Program-made: the position numbers and the translations under genes
Assembly (NCBI RefSeq): GCF_009796805.1
Contig: NZ_CP047029.1
Span: 4,574,104-4,638,103, forward strand
Source: Algibacter sp. L1A34
Lineage (GTDB): Bacteria; Bacteroidota; Bacteroidia; Flavobacteriales; Flavobacteriaceae
Direction: 5' to 3'
DNA length: 64,000 nt
The notes under the pieces: generated by a model
What the model was told of the DNA's origin: nothing
Seen by the model: only the letters and a program-made list of their open reading frames with translations
Databases searched by the model: none
In this document: positions 27,388 to 36,337 of the stretch, in pieces
Layout of the letters: every line of letters begins with the position of its first letter
Position numbering within the stretch: position 1 is the stretch's first letter

Positions 27388-27425
27388 AAAAAAAACTCAA
27401 GTTTTTTAAACTTGAGTTTTTCTAT
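27388..27425. terminator. bidirectional-type terminator
   Basis: Perfect 13-bp stem (27392-27404 with 27408-27420), three-base loop, A run on one side and T run on the other. It ends the coiled-coil membrane gene at 27445. Confidence 0.85.
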
Positions 27426-27444
27426 TAAGAATTAATTAACGAGT

Positions 27445-28329
27445 CTATTTTAACCTAAACTCAGAGCTTGATACTAAATCTTTTTCATTATAAACGTTAA
27501 CAATATAACGTCCTTTTTCAAATTTCTCTTTTCCTTTAGATGCAACAAACTCACATACATTAAGAGAAGCGTTTTCATAATTAAATTTACTAATCATACT
27601 ATAGTTCAATATAGTTTCATCAAACTGAACTTGCTCATTTAAACCTAAAGTATGATTTAAAGGATCTATAACTTGTACATAAAGTTCCTGATCGCCACTC
27701 TGCACTAAGGTGTTTTTAGCAACCGTGTAACATACTCTTATTTTATCGGTACGGCTAGCACGTTCTGTTGGTATTAATTTTCCAGATGCACGTTCTATAA
27801 CTCCAAAGCCTTTTAAACCAAAAGCTCCTAAAACAGATGCGCTATTAACCACTTCTGCCAATGCAGTATTTTGTATAAGTAAAGAGTCTGTAAAAATAGT
27901 ACGTTCCTCTAAACGCACTCTAGTACTATCTAAAGATGTAGCTAAATAAGAGTTTTCAACACGTAAAGAATCGTTTTGTGCCATTAACACATCCATTTCT
28001 TTCTGTAATGATGTATACTTTTGTTTATATCTCCACAAGCTTTTTACGTTAGTTTCAGATATTTGCAAAGAATCCATTAAACCCTGAATTCTTCCACGAG
28101 CATCAATTAAATTTTTATTCGAAATTTGATTTTCACTAATAGCCTCGTCATATTGCTTAGCCATAGTATTAAGGTCATTCATTACCAAACGTTTTTGCTC
28201 GGTTAAATCTTTTTCAACTTCGTTACTTTTCTTATTTAGGTTCATAGCATAAAAACCAGTTGCTAAAAACAAAACCAATGCAATGCCTAAAGCAACTTTA
28301 AGCCCTGTACTACTACTATTATTTTCCAT
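27445..28329 (-). CDS. membrane-anchored coiled-coil protein, 294 residues
   Basis: Function unknown. One membrane helix near residues 10-30 (ALGIALVLFLATGFYAMNL) follows a short Asn/Ser-rich N-terminus, then a long heptad-patterned region (about residues 35-155), then a C-terminal beta-rich domain (KIRVCYTVAKNTLVQSGDQE near 196-215). Topology suggests anchoring in the inner membrane with the coiled coil and domain in the periplasm. Similar proteins occur widely in Flavobacteriaceae as hypothetical. Single gene with its own terminator. Confidence 0.78.
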   Translation of the reverse strand: MENNSSSTGLKVALGIALVLFLATGFYAMNLNKKSNEVEKDLTEQKRLVMNDLNTMAKQYDEAISENQISNKNLIDARGRIQGLMDSLQISETNVKSLWRYKQKYTSLQKEMDVLMAQNDSLRVENSYLATSLDSTRVRLEERTIFTDSLLIQNTALAEVVNSASVLGAFGLKGFGVIERASGKLIPTERASRTDKIRVCYTVAKNTLVQSGDQELYVQVIDPLNHTLGLNEQVQFDETILNYSMISKFNYENASLNVCEFVASKGKEKFEKGRYIVNVYNEKDLVSSSEFRLK

Positions 28330-28506
28330 ATTTCTTACTTTTGTGTTTAATTTTAAAATACTAATGTATTCTCGATATTTGCTTTATATACGAACTTCTT
28401 TTTATTTTGGACGTATTACATTGTTAAAATAAATATTACGTAATTTAATTACCTATTTAAATTAAGGTGAATATTAAAACATAAATTATAGGTTGCTTTA
28501 AATTTT

Positions 28507-28971
28507 ATGAAATTACAAATAATCCCTTTTGAACAGCAATACGCAAAAGATTTTTACAACTTAAACATAGAGTGGTTGCAATCTCTTTTTTATGTTGAAC
28601 CTTACGATGATGTAGTGCTAAGTAACTCTAAAGAACATATTATAGACCAAGGTGGATATATATTTTTCGCTAAACTTGATAACGATATTATTGGCACGGT
28701 GGCTCTAATGAAGACGAAAGATACTGATAATTTTGAATTAACCAAAATGGCCGTTTCCCCAAAACATCGCGGATTAAAAATTGGCCAGAAATTAATGCAT
28801 CATGTCATAGAGTTTGCGAAAACAAAACAGATTTCTAAACTTATTATTTATTCTAACCGAAAGCTAGAAAATGCTATTTACATTTATGAAAAAAATGGTT
28901 TTATTGAAATCCCGTTGGAAGAAAACAACCAATATAACCGAGCAGATATTAAAATGGAATTAGTATTTTGA
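28507..28971 (+). CDS. GNAT family N-acetyltransferase
   Basis: Acetyl-CoA dependent acyltransferase, substrate unknown. 154 residues, cytoplasmic. The acetyl-CoA binding segment is visible as ELTKMAVSPKHRGLKIGQKL near residues 78-97, where the R/Q-x-x-G-x-G/A loop takes the variant form RGLKIGQ. A second typical stretch, YEKNGFIEIP near 127-136, closes the domain. Single gene with divergent neighbour at 28329. Confidence 0.88.
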   Translation: MKLQIIPFEQQYAKDFYNLNIEWLQSLFYVEPYDDVVLSNSKEHIIDQGGYIFFAKLDNDIIGTVALMKTKDTDNFELTKMAVSPKHRGLKIGQKLMHHVIEFAKTKQISKLIIYSNRKLENAIYIYEKNGFIEIPLEENNQYNRADIKMELVF

Positions 28972-29043
28972 ATATGTAAGATTTTATCTTTTTTTATTGA
29001 TTAGAATAACTAAAATTTACTTTGATTTTTTCAAAAAAACAAT

Positions 29044-29051
29044 TAACTTCG
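29044..29051 (+). promoter_or_regulatory. -7-like box ahead of the DUF6933-like gene
   Basis: TAACTTCG differs from TAnnTTTG at one position and lies 34 bases before the proposed TTG start. Confidence 0.35.
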
Positions 29052-29085
29052 TTAAGTATTTCTATACCAAATCATTCTGAATCAA

Positions 29086-29613
29086 TTGAGACGAACAAAA
29101 ATTCATACTACCAAAAAGTTAGAAAAGTTAGTTAAGAAACTTATCTCAACAGACAAAGAAACTGATTGCGGAATTTTAGGAAAATGGAATGCTACAGTGT
29201 TTTATGTAGACAGAAAAAAATGTTGGTTAATTACAAACGGATATACTAAATACAATGTAATTTTGACTGATATAAAAGCATCGGAATTAAGCAACATTGA
29301 AGAAATTTTTAAGGATGCTCTTTTCGGACAGCTAATTTATGATGGAATAATAATTGACTTTGAAAACCTGAATTCAATTATTGGTAGTCTAGATTTTCTT
29401 CCAACCGATAATGACCGAAGCACTACAGGATTCCAAAATCAACGACTTGAACAATTGGATTGGTGGAAAAATGATTTTGGATCTTTAGAAAAAATGCCAA
29501 TAAAAGATTTAGCCAACCGAATGAACAATAGTCCAATTCACATTGGAAAAAGTAAAAAAATGTCTGATTTCACCTATTCTATTGAAGAAATAAAAAAATT
29601 ATTAATGGAATAA
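29086..29613 (+). CDS. DUF6933-like protein with TTG start
   Basis: A 175-residue soluble protein. The N-terminal part (residues about 1-70: TTKKLEKL, GKWNATVFYVDRKKCWLITN, KYNVILTDIKASEL) resembles the DUF6933 family; the function is unknown. No ATG is available near the N-terminal homology, so the TTG at 29086 (MRRTKIHTTKKL) is the likely start. It converges on the minus-strand 125-residue gene across a small hairpin. Confidence in the family name is moderate. Confidence 0.7.
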   Translation: MRRTKIHTTKKLEKLVKKLISTDKETDCGILGKWNATVFYVDRKKCWLITNGYTKYNVILTDIKASELSNIEEIFKDALFGQLIYDGIIIDFENLNSIIGSLDFLPTDNDRSTTGFQNQRLEQLDWWKNDFGSLEKMPIKDLANRMNNSPIHIGKSKKMSDFTYSIEEIKKLLME

Positions 29614-29614
29614 A

Positions 29615-29645
29615 AACCTCTATCAACATCAATAGAGATTATTGA
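29615..29645 (-). terminator. terminator of the 125-residue gene
   Basis: On the minus strand a stem of about 10 bp (29631-29640 with 29615-29624, with wobble pairs) is followed by TTTTT. It lies right after the stop of the gene at 29651. Confidence 0.6.
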
Positions 29646-29650
29646 TATTC

Positions 29651-30028
29651 TTATGATTCTAATGGTATTTCTGGTAATTTATTTTTAAAACTTGGAGCTG
29701 TCTCTCTATAAGAAACAACTTTCTTCTTAGAAATAATCACTAACAAATCTTCACTTAAAGTAAATAGAGTTCCTGTTCTAAAAGATTCCATTAGCAATGT
29801 TTCCAATTCGGCAATGGCCTCCTTTAAAGTAAACTGTTTGTAAAGCTCTTCTTCCGTATAACGGTATTTAAATTGAAAAACTTCTTTACCATCAACTACA
29901 AATAAACGCATGTATACATTTGATAAACTTTCACTTCGTTTAACAGGTTTACTTAGTGTAAGTTTTACAAACTCATCCTTTATTAGGCTTTGTTGTAATT
30001 TTTCGAAATATTCTTTAAATTCACTCAT
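29651..30028 (-). CDS. stand-alone N-terminal domain resembling Bacteroidota SAM-methyltransferases
   Basis: 125 residues. The segment FVKLTLSKPVKRSESLSNVY near residues 20-39, the FQFKYRYTEEELYKQF stretch and the closing APSFKNKLPEIPLES resemble the N-terminal domain that precedes the methyltransferase domain in a Bacteroidota family of SAM-dependent enzymes, from memory. The catalytic domain is absent: a stop and then a terminator follow immediately. It may be a truncated gene or a real single-domain protein. A -7 box (TATCTTTG) ends four bases before its ATG, so it looks expressed and leaderless. Confidence 0.65.
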   Translation of the reverse strand: MSEFKEYFEKLQQSLIKDEFVKLTLSKPVKRSESLSNVYMRLFVVDGKEVFQFKYRYTEEELYKQFTLKEAIAELETLLMESFRTGTLFTLSEDLLVIISKKKVVSYRETAPSFKNKLPEIPLES

Positions 30029-30032
30029 GCTG

Positions 30033-30040
30033 CAAAGATA
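30033..30040 (-). promoter_or_regulatory. -7 box four bases from the ATG of the 125-residue gene
   Basis: Minus strand TATCTTTG-CAGC-ATG, the same spacing as six other genes in the window. Confidence 0.55.
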
Positions 30041-30257
30041 AAAAACTATTTATATTTTACTCATAAACTCTAGCACGCAAATATGTTCAAAACCCGAAAT
30101 TTAGATACTGTTTGATTAAATACTCAAATAAAAAAGCTTTTGACTTTCTAAAACAAAACAGTTAACTTCGTTTTACATTAAAACCCTTTCACAAAAAATC
30201 ATCAGTAAACATGAAGTACATTAGCCGCTAACTGAAACAAAAAACACTAAATAGAAT

Positions 30258-30911
30258 ATGGACTTAAAAAATCCTTTCACATTTTTCCCTTTACTAATAA
30301 TAACAAATATTGCAGCATATGTACTAACTATTGTTATTAGCAAGCTTTGGAATTACGTCTATAATCATCAAGAAACGCTACCTAGAGAGGAAATAATTGG
30401 TTCAATAATTATTTTATGCATAAATATTGTAATAGCGATACCAGGATATTTATTATGGCTTAATGGTATTATTACATTTTCTGAATCTAGTGTTTGGGTC
30501 TCTTTTATTAGTGTGTTTTTGTTAATGGATTTTTTAATGTATGTTTTACATTACCTATCTCATAGCTTAGGAATATTAAAGAAAATCCATGCAAAGCATC
30601 ATGAACATACCGATAGGTTTAACTCGGTTAGTTTATACCATATGTCTCCATGGGAATCTATATTTTTTGGACTTTTACTAACTATGATAACCATATTGTT
30701 TCAATTTAATATTTATGGTTTTATTTTATTTCTGTTTTTTAATTGGGTTTATGGTTTAATAACTCATTTAAATGGGAACACTTATAAACCATCTTTATTT
30801 ATTTTCACGACAAATACATTTCATAAAGCGCACCATAAACTCAACAATAAAAACTTTGGATTTTACACCTTTTTTTGGGATAAATTATTTAAAACTGAAG
30901 TAAAAAATTAA
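30258..30911 (+). CDS. sterol desaturase/fatty acid hydroxylase family membrane protein
   Basis: Di-iron integral membrane oxygenase of 217 residues, substrate unknown (lipid, carotenoid or sterol-like). The histidine boxes are HYLSHSLGI (near residues 97-105), HAKHHEH (near 111-117) and FHKAHHKL (near 190-197); the closing NFGFYTFFWDKLF is also typical. About four to five helices precede and intersperse the boxes. The gene stands alone between the 125-residue gene and a dispersed repeat. Confidence 0.88.
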   Translation: MDLKNPFTFFPLLIITNIAAYVLTIVISKLWNYVYNHQETLPREEIIGSIIILCINIVIAIPGYLLWLNGIITFSESSVWVSFISVFLLMDFLMYVLHYLSHSLGILKKIHAKHHEHTDRFNSVSLYHMSPWESIFFGLLLTMITILFQFNIYGFILFLFFNWVYGLITHLNGNTYKPSLFIFTTNTFHKAHHKLNNKNFGFYTFFWDKLFKTEVKN

Positions 30912-31001
30912 TCCTTAAACAGATTTTTAAAAGCTTAGTAAAAACAAAACGTCTACAAACTTTCTCTCACACTAGCCTAAAAAAAACCTCTGCAAACACC
31001 A

Positions 31002-31155
31002 GCGTTAGGGATTGATGCGGCATCCTTTTTTGTACTAGCCTTAATATTCTATAAAATAACGAAACTTATGCATTGCCTCTACCTAATTAAGATGCCAAAA
31101 TAATTGAGTACAAAAAAGATACAGCGGAAAGCCCGACCCATTTTCGGGTAACGCC
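31002..31155 (-). repeat. dispersed intergenic repeat, copy 3 (longest, with long inverted arms)
   Basis: On the minus strand it begins GGCGTTACCCGAAAATGGGTC and ends CATCAATCCCTAACGC. Inside, 31019-31036 and 31107-31125 form a long imperfect stem over a 70-base loop. The end signatures match copies at 8204-8295 and 26588-26685. It fills most of the gap between the hydroxylase and the M61 peptidase gene. Confidence 0.55.
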
Positions 31156-31157
31156 AT

Positions 31158-31200
31158 AAAAAAAACGATTGATAAACTTAACAGCTTATCAATCGTTTTT
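31158..31200 (-). terminator. terminator of the M61 peptidase gene
   Basis: Perfect 15-bp stem (31161-31175 with 31186-31200) and eight T on the minus strand, 26 bases after the stop. Confidence 0.85.
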
Positions 31201-31225
31201 TAAAATTAAATATTTCTTTAAAATA

Positions 31226-33121
31226 TTAGCCTTTTAACCAAGCTTCACGTAATGCTTTTTGAGCATCGGTAGCATCGGCTTTTTCGAAGATACCGTCGCC
31301 TATAGTGTAAGATTTTGTGGTTGTGGTGTTGATTTCAATGTCTTTACCATCGCGCTCCAAGGTAACGTGTATATCTGTTCCTGGAGACCACATAAACATT
31401 TTTTGCAATAAATCGTTAGCGTTTGCCATAGTGAACAGCTCGCCGTCTATGGCTTTTAAAACATCGTTTGCTTGCACACCTTGCTCGTTCCAGAAACTAT
31501 TGTCTTTTACGGCATCTATAAAAAACACTTGTCCTTTTTCTGGATTAGCACCAAATAAAAGTGTTCCTGCATTATGCACGTAGCTGGTTTCGACTTTTCC
31601 TTCGCCAATTTCTAAGCCTACTCTGTTTAAAAACTGGTTGTAGTTAATTGGAATATCCCCAATAACATGATTATCGAAAAAATCGCGTAACGACGGGTAA
31701 GTCATGGCTACAATTTCGTCTATTAATTTATCGTCTTCGAAAGGTTTATCCTTTCCGTATTTATTAGAAAGTTCTTTCATTAGTGATAAAATACCGCGAT
31801 GTCCATTACTTTCTTCTCGCATCATAATATCGATACACATGCCTATTAATGCGCCTTTTTGATACACATTTAGGTATTGATCTTTGTACGGTGCTTTTAA
31901 TACGTTTTCGCTCATTATGGTAAAGCTCATAGCATCGTTTAGGTTTTTAGATGCTTGTACTTTTTCCATTATTTTATTAAAAAATTCATCTTCTGTAACT
32001 AAACCTTCACTAACTTGAAATAAGGTTGCAAAATATTCGGTAACACCTTCGTACATCCATAAATGTTTAGAGAATGTTGGGTTGTTATAATCAAAATAAT
32101 GAACATCCTCGGAATGCACGCTTAATGGCGTTACAATGTGGAAAAACTCGTGAGATACTACATCTGTCATGCTGCTTGCAAGCATTTCTTCGTCCATGTC
32201 TTCTGGTAATACCACTACGGTAGATGTGTGGTGCTCTAATGCGCCAAAACCTTTAGGAGAATCGTCTGCACCATCAGATAAATACAAATAAATATCGTAA
32301 CGTGGTGTTGTATTTATATCTCCTAAAAAGGCTTTTTGCGCTTCCATCATTTTAAAAATAGTCTCTTTTAATGAGGCTGCGGTATGTACCTTATTTGGAG
32401 AATATACGCTTAATACAATTTTAATATCGCCAACCATGAACTCTTCGACATCTAAATCGCCGTACATCATTGGGTTATCGGTAATATCGAAATAACGTGG
32501 TGCAAAATAGCTAGTGGTTATGCTTTTACCATCTTCGCTAGTTTTAGAATCTACAGTTTGTAATGCCGAAGTACGAACAAAATCTGCAGGACCTGTAATA
32601 TCTACTTTATATTGGTTGTTTTTTAAAGTATCGAAATACCCAATAAAACCGTGCAAATTAAGCACATAGTTTTCTGGTTCTATATTTGTTCCAGATGGTG
32701 AAAATGGCTCTTCGCCACCTATACCGCCTTTGGTTTCAATATCGAAAGTATCGTTTACCAAATATGTTATTTTATCTAGTTGTTTTGCATTTGCTATAGT
32801 CCAAGTATTAGCATCGACCTTAACTACTGGCATGCTTTCTCCTTTATAGTTAATGGCTTTAAAATCGTCTATATATTTCCCGAAATCACTTACCGAATAG
32901 GTCCCCTGCACTACTCTTGGCAGCCTATAGGTAACGCTCGATACTGTAAAACGTCCAGGATTAATAATTACTGGTGCTTTATCGTTAGTAACGTTGTTTA
33001 AATTAATAGAAGTTTCTATTGGTAAACTTACGGCTAAATCGTTTTTAGCATTTTTTGTAGAACTACAACTTGATAATAAAATCCCCATCATGACAGATGC
33101 GGAAAGGAACTTGATATTCAT
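31226..33121 (-). CDS. M61 family metallopeptidase (glycyl aminopeptidase type), lipoprotein
   Basis: Exported zinc peptidase of 631 residues. Lipoprotein signal LLSSC with cysteine near residue 19. The N-terminal beta domain is followed by the zinc site HEFFH near residues 325-329 and the third ligand in YEGVTEYFA near 354-362. A C-terminal PDZ-like domain (about 490-600: GQVFFIDAVKDNSFWNEQGV, NDVLKAIDGE) is characteristic of family M61. A cell-envelope location is predicted. Single gene with its own terminator. Confidence 0.94.
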   Translation of the reverse strand: MNIKFLSASVMMGILLSSCSSTKNAKNDLAVSLPIETSINLNNVTNDKAPVIINPGRFTVSSVTYRLPRVVQGTYSVSDFGKYIDDFKAINYKGESMPVVKVDANTWTIANAKQLDKITYLVNDTFDIETKGGIGGEEPFSPSGTNIEPENYVLNLHGFIGYFDTLKNNQYKVDITGPADFVRTSALQTVDSKTSEDGKSITTSYFAPRYFDITDNPMMYGDLDVEEFMVGDIKIVLSVYSPNKVHTAASLKETIFKMMEAQKAFLGDINTTPRYDIYLYLSDGADDSPKGFGALEHHTSTVVVLPEDMDEEMLASSMTDVVSHEFFHIVTPLSVHSEDVHYFDYNNPTFSKHLWMYEGVTEYFATLFQVSEGLVTEDEFFNKIMEKVQASKNLNDAMSFTIMSENVLKAPYKDQYLNVYQKGALIGMCIDIMMREESNGHRGILSLMKELSNKYGKDKPFEDDKLIDEIVAMTYPSLRDFFDNHVIGDIPINYNQFLNRVGLEIGEGKVETSYVHNAGTLLFGANPEKGQVFFIDAVKDNSFWNEQGVQANDVLKAIDGELFTMANANDLLQKMFMWSPGTDIHVTLERDGKDIEINTTTTKSYTIGDGIFEKADATDAQKALREAWLKG

Positions 33122-33301
33122 ATATTACTTTTAATTTAATTATAGATTGCCATAGATTTAGTGTGGTACAACCTAGATTTATAATCACTTAATTTTAACT
33201 AAACACATAGAATGTATAGCAAATTAACGCTAATGGCTTAGTTATAAACAAGTGACGTCGAAAATACTATTATGTTGCATATTAATCTCCTAAGGTTTTG
33301 T

Positions 33302-33309
33302 TAAATTCG
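33302..33309 (+). promoter_or_regulatory. -7-like box four bases from the GT2 ATG
   Basis: TAAATTCG-CAGC-ATG; one mismatch to TAnnTTTG but the same four-base spacing as the other leaderless candidates. Confidence 0.4.
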
Positions 33310-33313
33310 CAGC

Positions 33314-34321
33314 ATGCAAAAACCATTAGTTAGCATTTTAATTCCGTTTAAAAACACGGAAACCTATTTAAAACCATGCTTAACCTCTATTATTGAGCAA
33401 AGTTATCCCAATTGGGAATTACTTATTATTGACGACGGTTCTACGGACCAAAGTTTCGATATTGTAAATTCTTTCGCTCTAAAAGATAAAAGAATTCAAC
33501 TTTTTAAAAATTTTGGAAACGGTATCATTGATGCCTTAAAACTGGCTTTTTCTAAAAGTAGCGGTGAACTTATTACCCGCATGGATAGTGATGATATTAT
33601 GCAACCTAACAAAATTGAGGTTCTAGCAAATAACTTGTTAACCCACGGAAAGCAACATGTTGCCGTTGGCTTGGTGAATTACTTCTCGGAAGATGGCATA
33701 AAGGACGGTTATAAAAGTTATGAGGTTTGGTTGAATAACTTAACTGAAAAAGGTTCTAATTTTTCTGAAATTTATAAAGAATGTGTTATTCCCTCGCCTT
33801 GTTGGATGCTTTACCGAAGTGATTTAATTGCTTGCAATGCCTTTAACCCAAACTTATATCCTGAAGATTACGATTTAGCTTTTCGGTTTTACAAGCATGG
33901 TTTTAAATGCATACCATGTGCTGATGTTTTACACAATTGGCGTGATTATAACAGTAGAACCTCACGCACGCATTTGCATTATGCCGAAAATCATTTTATT
34001 GATATTAAACTGAAGTATTTTTTAGAACTCGATTATGATAAAGACAAAACCTTGGTGATTTGGGGTGCTGGAAAAAAAGGTAAAACCATTGCAAAAAAAC
34101 TGATTGAAAAACAGATAAAATTTGAATGGATTTGCGATAACCCAAATAAAATAGGTCGTGATATTTATGGTGTTATTCTCAAGCCTTTTAGTTATTTAAA
34201 AGACGAAGGAAACGCACAAAGCATTATTACTGTTGCCAATAAAATCGAGCAAAAAGAGATTTTAATTTATATGAAGAATTTAAACCTGAAACAGATTGAA
34301 GATTATGTTTTTTTCTGTTAA
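33314..34321 (+). CDS. family 2 glycosyltransferase with C-terminal Rossmann-like domain
   Basis: Transfers a sugar from a nucleotide donor, probably for surface polysaccharide or glycoprotein. 335 residues. GT-A features are VSILIPFKNTETYL near 6-19, DDGSTDQS near 39-46 and the metal motif MDSDD near 92-96. From about residue 240 the sequence changes to TLVIWGAGKKGKTIAKKLIE and WICDNPNKIGRDIYG, a nucleotide- or SAM-binding type of fold, so the protein looks like a two-domain fusion. No membrane helix. Neighbours do not suggest a polysaccharide cluster. Confidence 0.85.
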   Translation: MQKPLVSILIPFKNTETYLKPCLTSIIEQSYPNWELLIIDDGSTDQSFDIVNSFALKDKRIQLFKNFGNGIIDALKLAFSKSSGELITRMDSDDIMQPNKIEVLANNLLTHGKQHVAVGLVNYFSEDGIKDGYKSYEVWLNNLTEKGSNFSEIYKECVIPSPCWMLYRSDLIACNAFNPNLYPEDYDLAFRFYKHGFKCIPCADVLHNWRDYNSRTSRTHLHYAENHFIDIKLKYFLELDYDKDKTLVIWGAGKKGKTIAKKLIEKQIKFEWICDNPNKIGRDIYGVILKPFSYLKDEGNAQSIITVANKIEQKEILIYMKNLNLKQIEDYVFFC

Positions 34322-34388
34322 TCTTTATTTTTGATATCTATTATTAGAAAAACATGCGGGAAGTTGTGGCAATATTTTTTTCATTCTC

Positions 34389-34396
34389 TATATTTG
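34389..34396 (+). promoter_or_regulatory. -7 promoter element of the BatA-domain gene
   Basis: TATATTTG, 17 bases before the ATG at 34414. A TTG at 34364-34366 could serve as -33 with a 22-base spacer. Confidence 0.5.
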
Positions 34397-34413
34397 TCTA
34401 ATTATAAAAAAAC

Positions 34414-36337
34414 ATGCAGTTTAAACACCCCGAACTTCTTTACGCCTTATTTTTACTGCTTATCCCTATTATTGTTCATTTATTTCAATTACGGAAATTT
34501 GAAAAAGTAAACTTTACCAACGTTGCCTTTTTAAAAGAAGCCAAACTTCAAGCCCGGAAAAGTTCTCAGATAAAAAAATGGCTTATTCTCTTTACAAGAT
34601 TATTACTTTTAGCCTGTATTGTATTGGCTTTTGCACAACCTTTTACAACAAAAACAAATGCTTTTAAATCTAAAAAGGAAACCGTGATTTATTTAGACAA
34701 TTCCTTTAGTATGCAAGCCAAAGGTAGTCAAGGCCAACTTTTAAAACGTGCCGTACAAGATATTATAGAGCATGTTCCCGAAGATGAAAACATAACCTTT
34801 TTAACCAATAATTCGGTTTTTAAGAATACAACGATTAAAACTATAAAAAACGAACTACTGCAACTGGATTATGCCGCTACACCACTTACAACACAAGCTG
34901 CATTTTTAAAGAGTAATACTTTTTTTAGTAAAGAAAAAAGTAGTTTAAAAAACTTAATTTATATATCAGATTTTCAGGAAAGCAACAATAGATTTTCAAT
35001 TGAAAAGGATTCTTTAAAAACAAATTATTTTGTTCAACTAAAACCTGTAAATACTGAAAACGTAGCGATTGATAGTGCTTTTATTTCTGAAAAAACAGCA
35101 TCCGAAATTCAATTAACCGTGCTTTTAAAGAACAACGGAAAACTTATTGAAAATCTACCAGTTTCTCTTTTTAATAACGATACCTTAATTGCAAAAACAT
35201 CGGTTAGTATTGAGAAAGCAGCGAATACTACATTCACCTTACCAACAAACAAAATAGTAAACGGTAAAATAACTATAGACGATGCGAGTTTACAGTTTGA
35301 TAACAGCTTGTTTTTTAATATTAATAATACATCTAAAGTTAATGTTTTAACCATAAATGAAGCGGATGACAATTTTTTAAAACGTATTTACACCGCTGAT
35401 GAATTTAATTATACAGCTTCGGAATTAAAACAATTAAACTATAATATTTTAGAGGCTCAGAATCTTATTGTTTTAAATGAAATAAATACAATCCCGAGTG
35501 CGTTAATTACCGCTTTAAAACAATTCGCAAGTCAAGGTGGTGCATTGGTTATTATTCCTTCTAACAGCATTACAATAACATCTTATAACGATTTGTTGCA
35601 AAACTTTCAATCTACTTTTAAAGATTTTAATAAAACCGAAAAACGCATCACGACTATAAATTATGCGCATCCGTTATTTAATAATGGTGTGTTTGAAAAA
35701 AAGGTGAGCAATTTTCAATACCCTAAAGTAAACGGGCTTTATATTATTAATGCAGCCAACTCGTCTTCTATTCTTAAATATGAAGATAACAGCCCATTTC
35801 TATTTCAAAATAAAAACACGTTTGTGTTTACGTCTGCTTTAAATAGTGATAATTCAAACTTTAAAAATTCGCCCTTAATTGTTCCAACACTTTATAATAT
35901 TGGAAAGTTTAGTTTTAAAATTCCCGAATTGTATTACACCATCGGGAAAAACAATAGTTTTGAAGTAAACACGCAATTGCAACAAGATGCTGTTTTAACT
36001 CTATCTAACACAACTGTAAACATGATTCCCGAACAGCAACTTTTTAATAATAAAGTGCTTATAAAAACTTCGGAAACGCCTAATACTGCGAGTATTTATC
36101 AAGTGAAAAACAAAACAGAAATTATTAAAAACGTGAGTTATAATTATGATAGAACGGAAAGTAATTTACTTTACACCAATTTATCGAACACAGAAAACAT
36201 CAATCTCAACAACTCTGTTGCTCAAGTTTTTGACACCATAAAAAGTGATGCAAAAATTAATGCGCTATGGAAATGGTTTTATTTTTGCACTAGCGTTTTT
36301 ACTTACTGAAATGTGCATATTAAAATATTTTAAATGA
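34414..36337 (+). CDS. BatA-type double-membrane-domain protein, C-terminus frameshifted
   Basis: Inner-membrane protein with an N-terminal BatA domain (PELLYALFLLLIPIIVHLFQ at residues 5-24 and a second helix near 55-75) and a vWA-like domain carrying DNSFS near residues 95-99; homologues belong to aerotolerance/Bat-type loci. The open frame ends at 36309 (631 residues) with an atypical tail. Dropping one T from the run at 36282-36286 restores ALAFLLTEMCILKYFK, a normal last membrane helix. Its stop at 36335-36337 would overlap the next ATG as ATGA. I therefore read a one-base insertion, either a sequencing error or a real mutation. Confidence 0.85.
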
